Origin: Hymenoscyphus infarciens | Lineage: Eukaryota > Ascomycota > Leotiomycetes > Helotiales > Helotiaceae | DNA length: 64,000 bases | Assembly (NCBI GenBank): GCA_001414345.1 | Contig: LLCB01000235.1 | Coordinates: forward strand, 30,314 to 94,313 | Direction of reading: 5' to 3' | In this document: positions 37,101 to 50,035 of the stretch, piece after piece | How positions within the stretch are numbered: the stretch's first letter is position 1 | Layout of the letters: each line of letters begins with the position of its first letter | Made by a program: the position numbers and the translations under genes | The notes under the pieces: model-generated | Databases searched by the model: none | Told to the model about the DNA's origin: nothing | Seen by the model: the letters and a program-made list of their open reading frames with translations, nothing else

Positions 37101-37930
37101 AAGATCCTTTTAATAATAGACTATATATAGTTAATACTACCTTATAGTACTATTAGAATATTACCTTTTAAGTTATAAAAGAGATATATACTAAGAACCT
37201 CGTTTAACTAGTAAATACTAGAACTAGCTAATATAAAAGAACAGCTATTATAAGAAGAGGCTATAATAGTTATAAAGATAATCTAAGAAGTCTTAAACGT
37301 TAGCTAAGTAAATATATTAAAAGCTTAATAAAAGAAGAAATAAGATATAAATAAATATAAATAAGATATTAATTTTAGAGTAGGAGATATAATCTTTATT
37401 ATAATAAAGGACTAGGTAACTTAATAACTAAGCTAAAAGCTAGACTACTAGATAGCTAGCTCTTTTAAGATTCTTAAGAAAGTAGGTTCTACTTTCTAAT
37501 TATAACTACTAGCTTCTATTAAAGTTTACTCTATCTTTACTCTTAAGAAGTTATATAAGATTATAGATAATCCTTTACTAGAATAGGTAGTTATACTACC
37601 TCTACTAATTATTATAAATAAAGAAGAGAAATAGAAGGTTAAAGAAATACTAGCTAGTAAGAAGAGATAGTAGTCCCTTTATTACTAAATTAAGTAGAAA
37701 GGCTATAATAAAGACCTTAATTAGTATCTAGCTTAATAACTAATATATATACTATAACTAGTAGAGAGGTTCTATTTAGAGAAGCTAAAAATAGCTAGTT
37801 CTTTAGAAGCTCTTCTACTATAGAAAGCAGTATATAAGGCTAGGAGAGAGGATTATAGTAAGCTAGAGCTTAATACTCCTATATTAAAAGAGGACAAAGC
37901 TGCTTAGTTATAGAAGGCTCTTTTAAAAGA
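34200..37930 (+). pseudogene. RIPed chromovirus pol (RT, RNase H, integrase, chromodomain)
   Basis: The RT lies at about 34960-35580; its Y-L-D-D box is now TAC TTA AAT AAT (YLNN) at 35391-35402. RNase H follows to about 36150. The integrase runs from about 36540 to 37500, with one catalytic Asp retained in an LDRGS motif near 36920 and the Glu converted to Lys near 37035. A chromodomain closes the protein at about 37620-37790, and the frame continues into the 3' LTR. Known fungal chromoviruses have this layout, and the chromodomain is thought to steer integration to H3K9-methylated chromatin. RIP stops occur throughout. Confidence 0.88.
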
Positions 37931-37937
37931 GAGGTAG

Positions 37938-38128
37938 TATAATAGTCCTAGTTATATACGTTACTTATATAACTAGGTTATTCTAAGGCTTTACTAAGGC
38001 TTTGCTTAATATATATAAATAAAGCTAGAGTATTTATACTCTTCGCTTTTCTCTTAAGTTTAGTTTTCCTTAATATTAGATGCTATTCTATAAGTACTCT
38101 CTTTATGTATTTATAGAGAGCTGTTATA
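37938..38128 (+). repeat. 3' LTR of the chromovirus, heavily RIPed
   Basis: It is the same length as the 5' LTR. In the first 70 bp nearly every difference is C to T or G to A relative to the 5' LTR. A few differences later in the repeat go the other way (for example ATGCTATT here against ATACTATT). The TSD ATTTA follows. Confidence 0.9.
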
Positions 38129-38133
38129 ATTTA

Positions 38134-39838
38134 TACTATATTTATTAAAAGAATTAATTCGCTCTAATAATCTTAATAATAGATTATAAAAAGCTTTAGT
38201 CTTTAATTAATATATTAGTTTATAAGCTTCCTCTTATTTATTAATCTATTTATAGTATATAGTAGTAAGCTTAAGCTTAATACTAATAATCTAATAGAAT
38301 TTAGTTTAAAAAGCTAATATAAATTAAAATCTTTTATTAGATATAATTAATTCAAACTAGTTTCTAAAATAGTAAATCTATTAAATAAAAGGTTTAGCTA
38401 TCTTTTTAACGTTTATATCTAAATAGTAGAGTATTAATACTAAATCTTTTCTAAATTAGTTAATAAATACTAATTTAGTATTAAATCTATACTTATCTTT
38501 TAAGAATAATTTAAAATCTATAGATAAGTATTATATAGAATTATAAGATACTAGTAAAAGGTGAAAGAATTCTTATTATTTAGTTTATTAAAAATAATTA
38601 TATTTATAAACTTAGTAATTCGCTATATACTATTTATAGTCTAAATCTAAACTAATCTAATAGTAGACTAGAGCTAATAACTAGTATATCTTAAGAGTAC
38701 TTAGATAAGTACTAGAGACTTAGTTATCTACTACTTAGGTTAGATTTATATAAATCTTAGTATTTCTCTAAATATAAAGTCGTCTATTAAATAGAAGTAA
38801 GTTATCTAAAGTAATAGTATAACTACTTTTAAGTCTACTACGTTCTCTTTAGAATAACTAGAAATAAGTTACTTTTAGCTTTTAAAATATATCTAATCTA
38901 TAGTTAGATTCTATATCTAGCTAAATTATATTAATAGATATTAGCTATTTTTATATAAACGTCTTAGTAAGATTAGTATTAATTTAAGAGTTTAAATAAG
39001 TTAGTTCTAAAAGAGTATATAAGTAACTATCTAACTTAACTTAGTCTTATATCTTAATATCTTACTTATATCTACTTAGTATATCTATTTTTTATTTATT
39101 TTTTCTAGATATAGATTAGATTATAAAATTAAAGTCTAAGAGAAAGTCTATCTACTATACTTACCTAGACGTAAGTAGCTTAGTTATATTAGAGACTTAT
39201 ATACTAAATCTATATTAATATACTTCTAATATAATATAAACTCTAGTTTTTATTTTCTAAATACTTCTATAATAGTAAATAACTCTTTATTATAAATCTC
39301 TTAATTTGCTTTATATTTAATAAGAATATAAGAGTAAAATGCTATATAAAGTACTATAATTTAATATATTATTAGAAGAATATACTTACTATTACTTTAT
39401 TAGAAGACTCTATCTCTAGCTTTATAGAATATTTAGAGTTAAAGTAATATAGAGATTTTAAATTATAAGCAGCTAAGTCTATAATTCTTTAAAAAAGTTA
39501 TTATATTTAAGTATCTACTAAAATAGCTCTAAAGAGTATATTATTATAGTTAAAGACTTTATAAGTTTACTAAAGTGGCTAATAAATTATCTATAGAAAC
39601 TATAAAAGTCTAATTAAGACTTTCTACTTATTAAAGTAGTAAATTAGACCTAGTTTTATAGAGGTTCTACTTTTTTAGAGTCTACTTTAAGTTCTTTTAT
39701 AGTTAAAACATAACTAAGATATTTAACTCTAGTAATACTAAACTTACTCTTTTTAATATCTACTTATAGTCTTACTTCTTAGAGCTAATATAGAACCTTC
39801 TTTACTTATTTCTTATATTCTTTAATATTATTTAAATA
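38134..39838 (-). pseudogene. RIPed gypsy pol, RT C-terminal part and RNase H
   Basis: The minus strand reads from the end of the RT palm (about 39830) into thumb and RNase H, matching the copy at 41500-43270 with single-base RIP differences. Similarity ends within the RT near 39838. It is the 5' remainder of the copy split by the chromovirus. Confidence 0.75.
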
Positions 39839-41499
39839 CGTTATATATAGGTTTTCTAGTATACTTCTAACTATCTACTAAGTCTACTATATTTAGTACC
39901 TTTAAATGAAATCTTAGAACGGAGATTACGTATATGCTTTTAAAAAAGCTAAGTTAAAGAAGTATAAGTACTATATAAAGTAAAATACTATATATATTCT
40001 AGTAAGTTTAATCTTAAATATATTCTAAATCTATTCTAACTTAGAATAGTTACTATAGTTTATCAAAAAGGAGTTTAGTAAGCTTAAGCTTAAGAAAGAA
40101 AAGAGAGAGATTAAGAAGGCTACTAAGGCCTTAGATAAGGTATTAGTTATTACTAGTATAGAGGTACTAAAGAATAGTTTGAAGTAATAGTTTACTCTTT
40201 TAGAAGAGACTTAGATACTTTATACTAAGGTTATTATAAGTACCTCTTACTAATTAGAGAGCTTTTAGTTACTAATATTTAATAGTTCTTATATAGTATT
40301 ATAAAGAGTAGAACCTCTATTTAAACCTAGGTTTAGGTTCTTTTTAAAGTCTACTTAAAGATTTTATAGACATTCTCTTCTAAGCCTATTATAATAGATT
40401 ACTAAGATAAGAAGCGGTTATATGAAAAGAAGATAGAGAAAGAGCTAATTTAAGGTTCTTATACTTAAGAGAGTAGAAAAGAAGAGAATAATAATTTTAA
40501 GAGAAAAGAGGCTATAGCTTAGAAAGAGTTAGTAAGCTCTATTTTACTAGTAACTTAGTATTAGTTCTTTACTTTATTAACTTTAATTATTCCTACTAGT
40601 TAGTATTTTATTATAGGTTTTTATTATAAGTTCTTTATTAGGAGTAACTAGAATTAGAAGGTAATAATAGAGTTTTACTAATTAATTCTTTTATCTAATT
40701 CTTATCTAATTCTTATATATTACTCTATTTAGATAAGAGTTAGAGAAGTCTTAGCTCTTCTAAATATTTAGTATAAAAGTCTCTTAAATAAGATAATAAA
40801 CTCTAAAAGTTATTTATAAAATACTAAGTAGAATCTATATTATATCTAATCTATTTTACTTAGTACTATAACTATCTTTTAAAAAGTCTACTACTAAGTA
40901 TTTCTTATATCTCTTATTCTTATATATCTTAAATTATATCTAATAGAAGCTTTAAAGCCTCTTATTCTAGTAAAAAGGTATTTAGATCTTTTAAAAGTAT
41001 ATTAGAGATAAAGATATTATAAATTAATAATCTTTTTAGAAGTTTTAGTCTATAAGAGTATCTTATATAATCTAATATTTTAAAAGGTCTTATTTACTAT
41101 TTAGTAAGCTTTTAATTAGAGCGATTTATTTTAAGATTTCTAATAAAAAAGTAGACTTTATCTCTAATATCCTAGTTAATTACTCTTTAGTATTAATTTA
41201 TACTATCTTTTATCTTTTATTAGACCTTACTTATATTATTCTTAGCTATTCTATAAGTAGAGTATATATATTAGGCTACTTTTACTACGTTATTATAGTT
41301 AAGTCTTTTTTATAAAATAGATGTCTTTAGTATAGTCTAGTTTTATAAAGTTCGTAGATTAAGTTTAAACTTAAGTTAAAAAGTGATTATACTAATAGAT
41401 AAGTATAAAAGTATTATTTATATTTTATTTATTAAGATAATTAATTTACTTTAGATATTATAATAGTGTATTATAAAAGACTTTAGTCTCTAGTTAATA

Positions 41500-43815
41500 T
41501 ATTAGTTTATTATCTCTATTTATTTATTTATAATAGATAGTACTAAGCTTAAGATTAATATTAATTATTTTATAAAATTTAGTTTAAAATACTAATATAA
41601 ATTAAGGCTTTTAGTTAAATATAATTAATTTAAAAAAATAACTAAAATAACTAAAATAGTAAATCTAATTAATAAAGAGTTTAACTAGTCTTTTAGTATC
41701 TATAGTTAAGTAGTAAGATATTAATACTAAATCCTTTCTAAGTTAGTTAATAAATACTAATATAGTATTAAATCTATGTTTATTTTTTAAAAATAATTTA
41801 AAATTTATATATAAATATTATATAAAGTAGTTAAGTACTAGTAGAAGATAAAGAAAGCCTTATTATTTAATTTATTAAGAATAAGAGTATTTATAAGCTT
41901 AATAATTTACTATATACCTATTATATTCTAAATCTAATCTAGCTTAGTAGTAGTATTATATTAATAACTAGTAAATCTTTTTTATACTTAAATAAGTACT
42001 AGATACTTAGTTATAGACTTTTTAGATTAGTTTTATATAGAGTTTAGTATTCTTTTAAATATAAAGTTAATTCTTAAAAAAGAGTAAATTATCTAATAAG
42101 AGAGAGTATCTATTTAGAAGTTTATAATATTCTTTTTAAAAGAAGTATAGATTATCTTCTTTTAACTTTTAAATTATATTTAAACTTATTTCTAGAATAA
42201 CGTCTAACTAAATTATATTTAAACCTATTTCTAGAATAACGTATAACTAAATTATATTTAAACTTATTTCTAGAATAACGTCTAACTAAATTATATTAAG
42301 AGATATAGACTATTCTTATAAAAAGGTTTAAGTAAGTTTAGTATTACTTTATAGGTTTAACTAATTTAGTCTTAAAAGAGTATATTAGTAGCTATTTAAT
42401 TTAGCTTAATTATAAGTTTTTAGGTTTTATTTATATTAAGTTAATAGATCTACTTTTTAATTATTTCTTTTAAATATAAATTAGATTTAAAAGTTAAAAT
42501 CTAAAAGAAACTCTATCTATTAGACTTACTTAGTAAGAAGTAGCTTAGTTATTATCAAGTATCTTAATAATTTATACTTTAAATATATATTAATATACTT
42601 TTAATATAATATAAGTTTAAGATACTATTTCTTAAAAGCTTCTATAATAATAGATAACTCTTTATTATAGATCTTCTAGGTTAATTTATAATTAATTAGA
42701 ATATATAAGTAAAACCTAATAAAGTACTAAAGACTATTATATTATTATAAGAATATACTTACTATTACTTCTTTTAAGAAGTCTATTTCTAGCTTTATAT
42801 TATAATTAGAGTTAAAATAGTATAAGGCTTAAATTATAAGTAGCTTAGTTCTTAGTACTTTAAAAACTTCTTTATATTTAAGTATTAATAAAAATAGCTT
42901 TAAAGAGTATATTATTATAGTTAAGTATTTAGCAGTTTTAATATATTCTTTAATAAATTATTTATAGAATCTTATAAACTTTAAATACGACTTTATACTA
43001 TTAAGTTAGACCTAATTTTATAGAAGTTCTACCTTTTTAAGTTTAACTTTAAGTCTATTTATAGTTAAGATAAATCTTAAGTATTTAAATTTAGTAATAC
43101 TAAATTTACTTTTCTTAATATCTACTTAGAGTTCTACTTCTTAGAGCTAATTAAGAACCTTCTTAACTTATTTTTTATATTTTTTAATAGTATTTAAATA
43201 AATTAAAATATTATCTTAGTAAGTAATATAAAAGTTATTTAATTAGTTAATTAAGATATTATTTATATAATATTACTAGATAGTAGAGCTATTATAAAGT
43301 CTAAAAGAGAGGACTTTATATTTATATATACTATACCTAGTTTTAAATATAGTTATCTCTTCTAAGTTAGAGTCTATTTAGATATAATAAAAAGCTTATA
43401 TTATATTTAACTTAGTAAAGATTTTAACTATTTTTATTTTTAAAAGAAGCTTACTAATTTAGAAGATTAAATAAGAATTATTTTAAGTTAAAGTATTTAT
43501 CTTTTTATAATTAATATAGAAATATAACTTATTATTATTAGCCTTTTTAATAAAGAATATTAAAAAGATAGAAAAGCTAGTACTATTAATAATTATAAAC
43601 CCTTTATCTAGGTTCTTTATAAGATACTTCTTTATAGCTTTTAGCTTTATATTTAATTATTAATATAAAAGTAAAAAGAAGTTAGAAGGTATTTTATTTA
43701 AAGTAATCTTATAATTATAATTATAATAAGAAGAGAGCTTATTAGAAGCTACTTTTAAGAATACGTCTTTATATAAAAAGTAATATTTTAAGAGTTAGAC
43801 TTATATTAGAGCTCT
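41500..43815 (-). pseudogene. RIPed gypsy pol with RT and RNase H
   Basis: On the minus strand a typical gypsy RT begins near 43800 and runs to about 43000, followed by RNase H to about 41900 and further pol sequence. The RT catalytic box near 43209-43220 reads Tyr, stop, Asp, Asn instead of Y-L-D-D. A 39-bp unit is triplicated at 42171-42287. Integrase should follow towards 40200 but is too degraded for me to place motifs. Confidence 0.8.
42171..42297. repeat. 39-bp minisatellite, three copies plus 10 bp
   Basis: Units begin AAATTATATT at 42171, 42210 and 42249, with a partial fourth at 42288; they differ at only a few positions. The other gypsy copy has one unit (near 38925). Thirty-nine bases equal 13 codons, so the expansion kept the pol frame. 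Confidence 0.92.
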
Positions 43816-43820
43816 TATAA

Positions 43821-43989
43821 TATCGGTATATTCAAGAGGTAAATAGCGATTCGGATTAGTATACGTGAGTATACGTGCTTCTCGCTTAAGAGCTACTTAA
43901 GTAGGCATCGTAGCTAGCTTTACTCGGTATATACGAACGATAATATAACTCTTTTTACATCGCTTTTATAACTATAAGTTATACTAACA
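43821..43989 (+). repeat. 5' LTR of copia copy 3
   Basis: It starts TATCGGTATA and ends GTTATACTAACA. It includes a direct repeat of GTATACGT (near 43859-43876), less mutated than in the 3' LTR. Confidence 0.9.
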
Positions 43990-44254
43990 CTAATTAGTAG
44001 ACGTATAGATTAGATACTTAGTTACTTCGTATATTTCTACTATAGGTATACTTATATAAAAGTAAACTTAATATTACTAGTAGACTCCTCTTCTCTAATT
44101 ATAACTCCTTCTACTATTTAAAACTTTAATAACATACTATAAACGCTTCTTAAGATAGGAAGCGCCGATTACGAATATTAACTCCTTACCGACCTCCTCT
44201 TATCTACTGAGATAATTCATACTCTTTAAGATACTTATTTACCTGAAACTCGAA

Positions 44255-47200
44255 TTCTCTTTTATCTACTAAGTAAAGTATAAATAGACTTTTAATAATA
44301 TCTAAATTCAATTTAAGTAATAATAATATCTATAATATAATAGACATACTAGCACCGATTCCGACGACTTTAGAGGCTTTAACTTCGGTACTAAAATAAG
44401 CCTTAGCTCTAAAGCTAGTACTAAAGCTAAAGTTAATATAAATAGAAGAGACGCTTTTTATAGCTGAATAAGAAGAGGAGTATACTAAAGGAGAGAACGA
44501 AGACCTTCTTCTTTAGAACGAATTTTAAGTAGACTTTAAAGAATAGGATTAAGATAAATTCGCTAAAATCTACTAATCTACTACTACTAAGTTATAACAA
44601 ATACTTTATAGAAGAGGTGTATAGGTTGAGATAGATAGACATAAGATGCTTATATCTTAAGTACTATATAACACTACTACTAAGGTTAACTAAACTAAGT
44701 AGTTAGACGAAGAATTAAAAGATATAGTATTAAGAGAAGCTAGTATTAAAGAATTTAGATCCTATTATAAATATATAGTAGAATACACTAAAAGATAATA
44801 AAAGCTATAGTAATAATAACTCTAATAATAATAACCTTTAGCTAAAAATATTACTTAAAATACTTAATCTAAGACGAAGGCTAGAGACGAAGCTTTATAA
44901 GCATCTACTATATAATAATAATAATAACCGATATTATTATAATAACTGATATTGTTATAATAACCGATACCTTTAATAACTTTAATTCTACCGACTAAAA
45001 GGAAAGACTTAAGCGATCTAGTATAACCTCTAATCTAACCTTTAAGTCTACTAAAAGATAACTAGACCTCCTTCTTTATATTCTATTAATTTAGCGAAGA
45101 TACTAGTAACGACGATTTCAACGATACCTCTAAGTATCTAGAATATAATCAGTGATAAGATAATTATAGCAGAAGGCTACTAGTATAAATAAATATAGTA
45201 TATTTCGAAGATGAATTGCCTTCTTAAAGTTTAAAGGGTTAAGACTACTCTTATATATTAGGCACTCTTATAAAAGTATATAAGGATAATCAAAAGTATA
45301 GTAGAAAAGAAGACAACTTTACAATTAAAGTCATAATATTTAAAGATATATATAAGAGGAGTAGAGTATTACTAGCAATTTACTCTCTTACCTTCTCTAC
45401 TATATTAAAAGGTAATACTTTAAATTACTTTTATACTATACTTTTTAATAAAAACAACAATTAATCTTTTAAAGTTTTATCTATATCTATATAATAATAC
45501 TTTAAAGATAAACTTTATAAAAGAGGCTAATTATCTAAGTAGAATAATATTAATTTATAAGAGATAATTTAAGTATCTAGAGTATTAATATTATAGTATT
45601 TTAAGGATATATTATTAAGACTTAATTTACTAAGATTTTCCCTCTCTACTAACTTTTATACTAATAGTTAGTTTTTAAATAAGCTAATTTTAGCGTATAA
45701 AAAGGTTCTAGATTATACTATTATAATATTAACCTTACTCTAAGACTCTTTAATTTCTAATACTATTACTCTCTTATAAAGTTTAATCTAATCTTATATA
45801 AAAGTCTATTTAAAGATAGTTATAAATAAAATTATAATAACTAAGAGGTACTTCTATAAGAGTAGATAATATAATATAAACAAATTTAATAATATAGATC
45901 GATATAAGAAGAAGAGGATATATTATATATATAGAAAGAACGACTATTTATCTTAGGATTATAGTTAAGAAGAGTAGAACTATTACTTTACTAAATAGAC
46001 TAATAAGAATTCTAGATACTTTAAAAGTAAGCGAGATAGGTATACTAGAAAGGTATATAATACTAATATAGTATATACTTAGAGTACCTAAGAGGAGGAG
46101 ATATTAGAGATACTTTAAGCTATCGCTTTATTAAAAGAAGATAGTTACTTATTAGATACTAGCTTAGATAACAAAGTTATCTATTATAATATTACTTTTA
46201 TAGGATTTATTAACGATTTAAATACTAAATAACTTATTATGAATTTAATAAGTTTAGTACGAAAATATACTATTAATAGATATATCTTATAAAACCTAAA
46301 TAACTTAAATAATACTTCTAATATTATATATAAATTTATAAAGGAGGTGTTTATAATAATAGCTAAAAGATATATAAAAGAGAACTTCTTTAGTATAATA
46401 ATCGATACTAGAGTAGCTTAAAAGTTAAGTATAGAATATAACTAATATCTTATATATATTAGACTTATTAAAAGCGTCTTAATTAATAAAGGTATAAAGG
46501 GTTAATTTAATATCTAGTTTAGTAAAAGAGATACTCTATTTTTAGGATTAATAATAGTCGATATACTAATTAGAAGAGCTAAATTCTACATAGTATAATC
46601 CGATACCCCTTTTATCCTTTATATTAATAATATAGATAACTTAAATATTACTTTAAATAATCTTTAAAATATACTTATTTAAGAGAATAAGAAAGGGACA
46701 GAAGTTAAGAGGTTCTCTATTATACAACGATTTAGATACCCTTTTCTACTCTAAGATAAAGCTATATATAACTTTATATAGGAGTACCTAACCTTTCTTA
46801 TAGATATTAATATTTAATAACTTTATAAGCAATTTAGCTACTTATTAGTACTAAGATTATAACGTGTACTAGAAAGAGCTAAGCATTATATTAACTAGAG
46901 TATCCTTTAATATCTTACTAAATTTTATAAATACTATTAAAAGTACGGAAGTTTGCCTAGCCGATTTAAGTTTACTCTTTATAATAACTTTAAATTTAAT
47001 TATAGTGTTTTAATTAATACTTTCTTTCTTAATAAGTAAGCGGTCTTATACTATATAGACGAAGTAATAAGGTATTAAGTAGGTAACTTTTTACTAGATA
47101 TAAAAGTAACAACTATATAGAAGGTTTTCTAAAGATATTAGATTAATATATATCTTAGACCTTCTAATTATATTATTATAGATACTAGGATAAACTTTGT

Positions 47201-49800
47201 TAGAAGGGACTTTATATACTCTATTATTAGAATAGGTACTATAGTAAAAACTATACTAGTTAAGGTATATAATTTAATTAGTATAGTAGAACGTTACTAT
47301 AGACTAATTTAATAGGTATACGATATTATATATAAATAAGAGCTATATCTCTTATAAAGTTTAGTACTTTAAATAGCTTTTAAAGTAATTAACGATATAG
47401 TAGGCCTAAATAGACTAGTCTCTACTCTATTAGTATATAAGGTATATACTTGAATAACTATAACCGACGCACCTTCGTAACTGATTTCTATAAGGTCTAA
47501 GACTTATAAGAAGGCTACTTAAGAAGTATAAAAGTAGATTATATCTTATTAAGTTAAAGAAGCTCTTAATATACGAAATAGACTAATTAACTGAGTTAAA
47601 GACTTGCCTTTAAATTTAGACGTTTTAGTATAGAGAGAGTATATAAAGTCTTAGATAGGACCTTTTATCTTTTAAGGAATTAAGAATAAGGACTATATTA
47701 TAGTACTACTAAGCGGTCTTATAAAGTTTCGATCTATAGTTATAAAGCTATACTTTATTAAAACTTTTAAAACTTCTAGAATAGTACTAGCGACTAAGGA
47801 AGTTTCTAATATAGTACTATTTAAAATAATACTATAACCTTATAAAAAAGAGAGAACTTTTAAGTAATAGAGTAGGTAGGAAGTAGACTAAAGTAACTAA
47901 GATATTAAATAATATTTACCTTCTCTCTAATATCGACTTCGTTAGTTATAAATCTATTAAAACACTGATATTCTAGAACTCTTACTAGAACCTCCTTAGA
48001 AGCGTGGACGTAGATAGTCTTAAAAGTATTTAAGGCCTCTAAATAGGTCTTTTAAAGTGTTATTCTAATAATTAGATACTTTTATAGATAATTTCAACTA
48101 TATTACTCTTAAAGATATTAGAACTTTTCTTACTAATTTAAGTAGGCCTTATAATATCGAAGTATTTATAGCTAATAATAGTATAGTATATATTAAATTA
48201 TAATAAAAGGAGATTAATAGATTAACTAATTAAGGTGTTTTTAAGATTATTACTTAGAAAGAGTTATCTCTTAATATTAGAATATTTAGATTATACTTTA
48301 TAGATAATATTAAATTTAAGAGTATAGTACTTACTTTTATAAAGTTAAGATTAGTAATCTAAGTATATAATAATACTAGAAAGTTATTAGTGCTTACTTA
48401 AACGCTTATATTTTAGAGAGTAAGCTAGAGAATAATCCTTATACTTATTATAATACTTCTAGGTTTATAAGTATTTATTTAGGATATTATATAAGTATAT
48501 ATATAATCTTTAACTAACTTAAATTAGAAATTCTTTATACGCTCTTTTAAAGGTTATTCTTAATAGGAAGATGTATTCTTTGAAGTAATTAGGCTATTAT
48601 ATAGTATTCTAGAAGCTAGTAATTATTAGTTTATAACATACTATAAATACTATATTCTAAGGCTTATAATAGAATAGTTAATATTCAACCCCTGTCTTTT
48701 ATATACTAAATTATACTAGTATAACGAGTAAGTAAAGTTAGATACCTCTTTTAGTATAGTAGGCCTTTAAACTAATAATACCTTTATACTTACTAATAAC
48801 GCTTTTGTTAATAAGAAAGAGCTTACTATTAACGAAGCCGGATTTATATCTAAAGAGAGAGAAGAGCTTACTATTAACTATCTAATTAAATTTAATAGAG
48901 GGCTAATTACTAAGTATTATAACAGCTCTATATCTCTTACTTAAAATTACGTAAAACACTTAGATTTAGTATAAAAGGCTCTATCTAAGATATCTAATAT
49001 AAAAGAGATATTATATATAGTAGATACTAAAGATTAATATGTTATATAACGTGCTAGAGAGGTATACTTAGCTATAGTATCCTAGCCTAAGACTGCTTTT
49101 AACTTATTATATACTATCTAAACTATTAATTCTTAAGATAACGATATTTTACTTCTTAATAAGCGAATTTAATAGTAAATTAATAATCTCTTAAGAGGAC
49201 TTAAATTCGTTAAATTAGATAAATCTTCTCTAAAGTTATACGCTTTTACTAATAGATTATTTACTAATAATAAGGACTTATTATTATAAATCAGTTATGT
49301 TATTACTCTTATAAATAAAGATAATAATACTAATATCTTATATTAGTCTTCTACTAAATATAAGAGAGTTACCTATAGTGTTTTAGTATTAGAATTATAT
49401 ATAATAAGCTCTAGATTTAACGCTATAGCTTTAATAAAATCAACTTTTAAAAGCATCTTAAGATTTAAGATACTACTTATAGTATATACTAATTCGAAGT
49501 CTATTTATAAATATATAGCTAAATTAGATATAACTAAGGAGAAGCGACTAATAATTAATATTATATACCTATAAGAAGCGTATAAATTAAGAGAGATTAA
49601 TAAGATTAAATAGATTAATAGTAAGAGTAATCCTATAGATACTATAACTAAAAAGGGTTACTATAATACCCTATAAAAGTTAATCGATACTAATAAGCTA
49701 GATATTAACCTTATAGAGTAGATAGAACGAAATAAGAGATAATAAGAGACTAAAATAGAGCCTTCTTATTAGCTAAGGATAGAGAATAGAGGGCTTTAAT
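44255..49800 (+). pseudogene. RIPed copia gag-pol (copy 3)
   Basis: Gag starts near 44255 and the frame ends near 49800. A Gln-rich gag region carries an 18-bp repeat (44923-44968). A zinc-finger region lies near 45960, the protease segment near 46150, GAG-pre-integrase near 46820 and the integrase core near 47000-47700. The RT is at about 48090-48780. RNase H (49275-49730) is complete and matches the conserved fungal copia ending: SISYV-like start, KRVT segment, TNSKS in place of TDSKS, TNKLD near the end. Stops are confined to Gln and Trp positions. Confidence 0.88.
44923..44968 (+). repeat. 18-bp tandem repeat in copia gag
   Basis: AATAACCGATATTATTAT (44923-44940) and AATAACTGATATTGTTAT (44941-44958) are followed by a partial third copy. 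Copy 1 has only one unit here. It is an in-frame six-codon expansion in a polyglutamine-coding stretch. Confidence 0.8.
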
Positions 49801-49866
49801 TAGTTAGATCAGATATATGATTTTTAATAGTTTTAAGTAACTTCTATTATTTTAAAGAAGTACTAG

Positions 49867-50035
49867 TATTAGTATATTTAAGAGGTAAATAGCAATTTAG
49901 ATTAGTATACGTAGGTATACGTGCTTCTCGCTTAAGAGCTACTTAAGTAGGCATCGTAGCTAGCTTTACTTAGTATATACGAACGATAATATAACTCTTT
50001 TTACATCGCTTTTATAACTATAAGTTATACTAACA
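49867..50035 (+). repeat. 3' LTR of copia copy 3
   Basis: It starts TATTAGTATA, ends GTTATACTAACA and is followed by TATAA. Confidence 0.9.

Larger units (their letters stand above)
32326..38128 (+). mobile_element. Ty3/gypsy chromovirus relic (TSD ATTTA)
   Basis: Two 191-bp LTRs (32326-32516, 37938-38128) begin TATAACAG or TATAATAG and end in CTATTATA or CTGTTATA, pointing to ancestral TGTAACAG...CTGTTACA ends. ATTTA flanks both sides (32321-32325, 38129-38133). The order is gag, RT, RNase H, integrase, chromodomain. It is inserted in the gypsy copy at 29595-39838, whose sequence resumes at 38134. All frames are broken by RIP. Confidence 0.93.
29595..39838 (-). mobile_element. Ty3/gypsy relic, 5'-truncated, hosting two insertions
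   Basis: A minus-strand gypsy element with its 3' LTR at 29595-29855. The coding part spans 30440-32325 and 38134-39838, interrupted by a solo LTR (30742-31133) and a complete chromovirus (32326-38128). Sequence homologous to the next copy (39846-43815) stops inside the RT at about 39838, where that next copy begins abruptly. The gag, protease and N-terminal RT are missing. The extent is inferred by alignment with the neighbouring copy. Confidence 0.75.
43821..50035 (+). mobile_element. Ty1/copia retrotransposon relic, copy 3 (TSD TATAA)
   Basis: LTRs of 169 bp at 43821-43989 and 49867-50035, flanked by TATAA on both sides (43816-43820, 50036-50040). It is the best preserved copy: it has the full integrase and RNase H segments missing from copy 1 and fewer RIP changes in gag. 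It sits inside the gypsy copy that continues on both sides. Confidence 0.93.
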
